A stretch of 64,000 nt of DNA from Zychaea mexicana (lineage: Eukaryota > Mucoromycota > Mucoromycetes > Mucorales > Lichtheimiaceae), in NCBI RefSeq assembly GCF_025766255.1, contig NW_026516756.1, positions 1 to 64,000 of the forward strand, read 5' to 3'. Below the pieces are notes generated by a model. It was given only the letters and a program-made list of their open reading frames with translations, searched no databases and was not told the origin of the DNA. The translations under genes and the position numbers were made by a program. Of the stretch, positions 59,510 to 64,000 are shown in pieces (within the stretch, counting starts at the first letter, position 1; every line of letters begins with the position of its first letter).

Positions 59510-61500
59510 TGGAAGGTTAGAGTAGCTATTCCAAGGTATGTAATTAGTGAATAAACAGGTATGTGATTATCGGTATGAAATAGAGAACTAGCTATATGTG
59601 AGGAATATTGGGAATGCCTACCGTTATCTGGAACAATAATAAATAGAATTGTATGTCTTCAAACAACTTTTTTTTCGCCCCTTTTATATCTTTAATGTCT
59701 TGCTCTTTTTTTACTTCTATCAAAAACTACATCGTTCACGGATATCCATGTGATTTCAAATCTTGGTGGCAATCATGACCCAGTTCGCAAAGGCGGATAT
59801 CATCCTTCGGGAAATGTCGCCATGAAGACAATCATGAAAATTAAGATGACAGTTTCCTAAAACGTCAGATCGCTGCTATCGGTGCTTGCTGGGTTGCGGT
59901 CTTTTCGTCCTTTCTCTGCTCAGCATGACAGAGCTTAGCACTAATTGACGGAAGAACGAGCTACTTCCGGATCTAAAGCATAGATGAATGCTTTTACGGA
60001 TCCTCCCTAACCGGATGTATGCTATCACATGCGCATGACCAAAGACGACTTCGATTGATTGGTATAATTTTTTTATACAACTATACCACTGATATACAGA
60101 GCGAAATAGATCAATATATTTGAAGTTATCATATAATCAGCATTCGATAAGCTATGAGTATTTCTGCCTTAACAGGAACGGATGTAATGGCATTACGGAT
60201 AACGCTTATGCATAGGAGAAACAGTAAAAGACGACCCAGCCTGATACCATTACTAAAGATGCTGTCCCTGGTTTGATATCTTCAGATGCACACTTAATGA
60301 AGGGGTGGATGACATCGGCGGGGTCAATTTATAGGAAGAATGCACAAAAGAAAAATTACTGGGAGAAAAAGCAAGTGCACACTTCTTGATATTTGACACT
60401 GCTACTTTTAAAAAACGATTTCTAACAAATCAGGTTGAACGGAATGTACGCGATCAAAGGTACTGCATCAAAAGCAGGGATAATTTTACTACAAACGAAT
60501 GAATGAGTGACAGAAAATTGCGGAAGTGAAGGGAAAGCTCAGAGTTATTTTTTTCTTTCAATATAGTTGCCATTGCCTGTGCGCCATAATGTCTTGAACG
60601 ATTTCCGACCTAAGCGATTAAAAGAGTGGACAATTTGCTGACACGACCCTTTCCAAGCAGCAGTAGAATAAGATAAAATAAAGCAGCTTTATAAGCTGTA
60701 TAGCAGAAGAGATAGAGGAAAGTGCAGCTTTTACTCGGTTGGCTTTTTGCATACAGAACAACTGATAAAAGTGTTATGTCGTTTCCACAGAGATCGCAAA
60801 AGCATTGACGAACACAGTGTTGGGAACGTGGAAGGATGCACTTGTTAAATGCGACGGCATTAATAAAGCGAAAGGAAAAGCTAAAAACAAGCAGTTTACC
60901 ATGTTGCTTTAAAGTATAGTATGATTTAAATCTCAAGGATGCCTATGGAGTACAATGCCACTGCCGGCACCGCTCTATTTACTACAACCAATGCATGAGG
61001 GCAACGACGATTCGTGTTTTACTTCTTCATATGAAGAGCATGGGGAATGGAAAGAGGATTATCAACTATCAGCAAGTATTGAGTGTCTATCCTATGGAGT
61101 AAGTGAATGCACACAATTTTATACTGTAAAATATATGTATGTGTTTGTATGTGTTTGTATGTGTCTTTGTGTGTATAGTATTGCCTTCAGTTTGGCTAGT
61201 AGTGTGCGGTGTATTTGAAACGAGGCAGTTACAAGCAGCTGCTTCCTTTTTTTCACCTATCCCTCAACAATAGGCACGTCGAGTTTATGAATCCCTCTAC
61301 AATTGCCATATATTGCATTCCTTTACGCATTAGCTACAACGACTTTATAATAAACCGAGACTTTTGATTATAAACGACTACCTTTGAACCTTTTATTATA
61401 TGTAGTATATAAAAATGCTTAAATTCTGTTCCCCCTATTCTTCCCTTCATTTTCGCACTTTCTTTCGCATTCCTTAACAATCTACCAATTACAAAGCCTA
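59510..61500. other. upstream half of hAT 2, no certain gene
   Basis: One candidate exon on the plus strand at 60955-61097 (MPLPAPLYLLQPMHEGNDD …) ends at a GTAAGT donor and is followed by a TG-rich microsatellite at 61136-61178. No downstream partner exon is convincing. The remainder shows no coding signal. Confidence 0.35.
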
Positions 61501-61810
61501 ACCATGAGAATTGCAATGGAAATAAAACGGATCAAATGGATCAATCCGGAATGGCACCTTCCAATCCGTTTTGAATCCGGATCGCTCAAGCTCAATCTGA
61601 ATCCGTTCCGATCCGTAAAAGCCCTCGCTCGAATCCGGTTTCTTCTCATTCGAAACGAAACGGATCGACGAATCCGGATTCGATGGCGATCCCTACTTGC
61701 CGCAAGCAACTGGATTGTTGAAACGGTTTGGAAGAAACGAGGGACATAGTCAAGAAACTTAAAAAAGTGAGATTAACCAGCAATGTTCAATACATCATCA
61801 ACAAAAGCAA

Positions 61811-62205
61811 GACACTATCAAACTGGCGACCACGGTCACTCCACAAAGTGTGAAGATCAGGCTATTGTCATCACCCACAAAGGTAGGCAATCAAGTCAAT
61901 TCAGAATGATTCCTCGCCTATGGTAGCTTGCCTTGCAGCAAGCTACAGCTATTGTCAGGAGACAGGTGAAGATGCCCGTCCGCTCTAGTCCTGGTTCTCA
62001 CTATACAAATGGAGACACTATCAAACCGGCGACCACAGCCACTCCACAAAGTGTGAAGATCAGGCTATTGTCATCACCCACAAAGGTGGGCAATCAAGTC
62101 AACTCAGAATGATTCCTCGCCCATGGTAGCTTGCCTTGCAGCAAGCTACGGCTATTGTCAGGAGACAGACAAAGAAGCCCGCCCACTCTAGTCCCAGGTA
62201 CCTAT
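61811..62205. repeat. 203-bp tandem duplication with a strong hairpin
   Basis: Two units start at 61811 and 62014. Each holds GTAGCTTGCCTTGCAGCAAG plus CTAC, a perfect 9-bp stem with 6-base loop, and GAAGATCAGGCTATTGTCAT. The units differ at only about 15 positions. No coding frame spans them. Confidence 0.75.
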
Positions 62206-62419
62206 TTGCAGATAATGATGTTAATGAACAAAGAAGAAAGACCACAGAAATGTCTGGTGATTACTTTCTTTTGATTTTTCTCCAGCCAATCAAAATAAAC
62301 TTAACCGTAATCAGCTTGAAACAAAATAACCAAAATTACACCAGAAACCACAAGTAATGTATGTTCAATTGTATGAAAATACATAAGCACGACAAAAGAG
62401 AATATAAAGAAATCAAGCT

Positions 62420-62990
62420 TTAGGGATCGTAGCCAGAGTGATTCTTGCGTTTTCTGTTTTTCTTGGTCAAAATTAACGCTTCATCACTTAGTGACAAGGA
62501 AGGACGAGTCCAAGATTGAGGGTAGGCAGTGGTATCAGTTGCCTTTGAAATGCATTCATTGAGAAAGGCATGGATGACATTTTTCAAGGTTGTGAACTTG
62601 TAAGGAAAGAAGGGATCTCGGACACAGCCATGGGAACATCCAGATGGGCCAATTCAGTTATGATATATAGGCCATGCGCTTGAATCTTGAGCAAATAGAA
62701 GGTCAAAGTGGCACCAATAGCATGGATGGCTAGTGAAGCATGGGTATCAAAGCTTGTATCGTCGACGGTTTTTTTCGTGAACAATGCAAGGCGAATCAGA
62801 TCCTAGTTGATCAGGTAATGGTTTCGTCGTTCGCTTTCTCGCTTGGCCTCCCCATATCCGATGTTCACGCCATCGTCTGTGTCTTCAGGGTACATGGTTA
62901 TAAGACAATCCGGCCATCTGCTGGCAATTGTGCTTTTGCTTCCGTCAAGGGGTTCCGTCGCCGTCCAACGCATACGAATATGCTTTCCAT
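62420..62990 (-). pseudogene. C-terminal part of a possible PD-(D/E)XK protein, cut by a Tnp2-type element
   Basis: The minus strand reads SDGKHIRMRWTATEPLDG, then SRWPDCLITMYPEDTDDG, NIGYGEAKRESERRNHYLIN, a TAG, DLIRLALFTKKTVDDTSFD, ASLAIHAIGATLTFYLLKI and HGLYIITELAHLDVP. After a one-base shift near 62625 it continues YKFTTLKNVIHAFLNECISK to a stop at 62420. PD followed by ExK (GYGEAK) suits a PD-(D/E)XK nuclease-like core, an inference from motif spacing only; similar proteins of unknown function are frequent in mucoralean genomes to my knowledge. The coding sequence is interrupted at 62990/62991 by the CACTG end of the next element; the N-terminal part is outside the window. Confidence 0.5.
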
Positions 62991-64000
62991 CACTGCGCGA
63001 AAAACGAATTATCAAGTTCTTCAAAAACAGCTTGATAATTATCTGGCAAGGGGCAAGATTACAGATATGTACCTTATGGCACCTGCAGCTGCCACATTCG
63101 GTAGTTCTGTGCAAAAGTTTACAAAGCAACCTGATATGCAATTGGGAAAAAAAAAGTTGATGCATAAAATCATATAGTGAATGTCACTGCATCCTTTATG
63201 AAGGCATTAGCTTCCTCAAGATAGTCCCCCTCAAAAATATTTCTTCATACACAGTCCCCTCATCATCCTTTTTCTGGGGGATGAGGATTGCCATGCATCA
63301 ATACTACGCGGCTATGCAATGACCATATATGATTTTAATTTATCTCCTTAATTTTTTGCATATACACAAACTATGGAGACAGAAAAGAAAAGCAAAAAAG
63401 CAACTAGATCCCCTGATGCATTATTGTCGGTGCATAATGTCAAAGATAGCAAACTCACATACGGAAAAGTGCAGGACAATAACTATAGTAGCAACTAGAA
63501 AAAATACCAGGGAAAAACTTAAGGGTGCACTTGAGAGAATATAAGCGGTTTAGTGCTGGTGCTGGCTGCTCGCTCATTTGTCTTCGTTTCGTTTTTTTTT
63601 TTTATAATGCAGCATGATCGCAACGAGCCTTTAGTTGCGTGTCTTTGCACGCGGTGTTCTTCGGCTGGTGGAGGCTATCAAATGGTGAGCCGCAGAATAC
63701 GCGAATATCACCGAAACCGCGATTTTGACCAAGCCAGAGACAGGCACTCGCACAATGGTACTTTTACAGAATCGTCTCATAGTATTGAAATGTCATAAGT
63801 CTCATTATTATGTGCTGTATATACAGTGAGTGCTATCGTTGCCGATATTGAGAGTACTTTACAGCAAGAAAATCCATCGCCATCCCCATCACCTTTAGGT
63901 GACAATTTGGATATGGATATAGACATGATCGATGATCCTCCCTCCTCCCCTGGTATGACGATGATTTGTAAATGCAATAAACATGGGAATAGACGATTCA
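62991..64000 (+). mobile_element. Tnp2-type (CACTA-like) transposon, left end, runs off the window
   Basis: Begins CACTGCGCGAAAAACGAATT, then TATCAAG at the same spacing as the other ends, AAAAACAGCTTGATAAT and TGGCAAGG. The gene starts 616 bp in, against 600 bp in the element at 34554. Confidence 0.75.
63607..64000 (+). CDS. Tnp2-like transposase, first two exons, cut by window edge
   Basis: Exon 1 63607-63757: MQHDRNEPLVACLCTRCSSA with a C-x2-C finger and REYH. A 69-bp intron, exon 2 63827-63952 (VSAIVADIESTLQQ … LGDNLDMDIDMIDDPP), then a GTATGA donor. The pattern of exon lengths, junction phase (HN-V-SA) and acidic DMDID string copies that of the gene at 35154, so both belong to one family. 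No damage in the visible part. Confidence 0.7.

Larger units (their letters stand above)
56603..61695 (-). mobile_element. hAT transposon 2
   Basis: Ends TAGGGGTCGTCATTAACGGA and, inverted, TAGGGATCGCCATCGAATCC, both followed by arrays of ATCCG / CGGATC (56617-56760 and 61515-61690). Flanking octamers TTTTTATC and CTTGCCGC differ, so there is no target duplication and one end may have recombined. Carries one transposase gene on the minus strand. Confidence 0.75.

Noticed and set aside
12692..63000. Reassigned genetic code with TAG/TAA as sense codons
   Set aside because: Several stops stand at Trp positions and others at Gln positions, and TAA or TAG also ends intact genes here (38460, the Merlin gene at 7603, 63-kb region). 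A code change does not fit both; C-to-T mutation does.

Overview
The window is 64 kb of a filamentous-fungus-like nuclear genome and is built almost entirely of DNA transposons, many nested in one another. Short introns (mostly 50-110 bp) with GT...AG borders, TATA boxes just upstream of start codons, and the mix of element families (MULE with SWIM domain, Merlin/ISXO2, Tnp2-type CACTA, hAT with BED finger, PIF/Harbinger with Myb-like partner, Helitron, IS630-like DDE) suggest an early-diverging fungus, probably Mucoromycota. That assignment is inference; no rRNA or certain housekeeping gene is present. Layout: (1) 1-1166, a Tnp2-type protein running off the left edge. (2) 2973-6783, a foldback element with 1.38-kb inverted arms, each holding a 22-bp tandem array. 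(3) 7399-11627, a Merlin element whose six-exon transposase splices into an unbroken 404-residue frame although a 761-bp non-autonomous relative sits in its third intron. (4) 12692-15080, a decayed gene joining a SWIM finger, an OTU protease domain and an RTC4-like domain. (5) 15607-16071, a palindromic MULE-related mini-element. (6) 16283-21195, an apparently intact MULE with 1082-bp terminal repeats and a perfect 8-bp target duplication. (7) 21450-22750, a very AT-rich DDE transposase relic. (8) 25690-28332, a frameshifted Tnp2-type pseudogene abutting the CACTG end of another element. (9) 28700-29088, a TA-flanked MITE. (10) 31304-33436, an IS630-like DDE gene broken only by two TAG codons. 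(11) 34554-41113, a Tnp2-type element with three genes. (12) 41.6-47.2 kb, a Helitron with zinc-finger, Rep and helicase parts. (13) 47487-51866, a hAT element with an 8-bp target duplication. (14) 51875-56092, a second Merlin gene relic carrying a PIF/Harbinger element (52366-55101, TAA duplication). (15) 56603-61695, a second hAT. (16) 62420-62990, the C-terminal part of a possible PD-(D/E)XK protein cut by another Tnp2-type element that runs off the right edge. The clearest genome-wide signal is the kind of damage: many element genes are intact except for one or a few in-frame TAG or TAA codons at places where Trp or Gln is expected, with no TGA seen among them. This fits C-to-T change at CpA, a RIP-like or methylation-linked process, and needs comparison with sister copies. 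The MULE and the Merlin gene lack this damage and look recently active.
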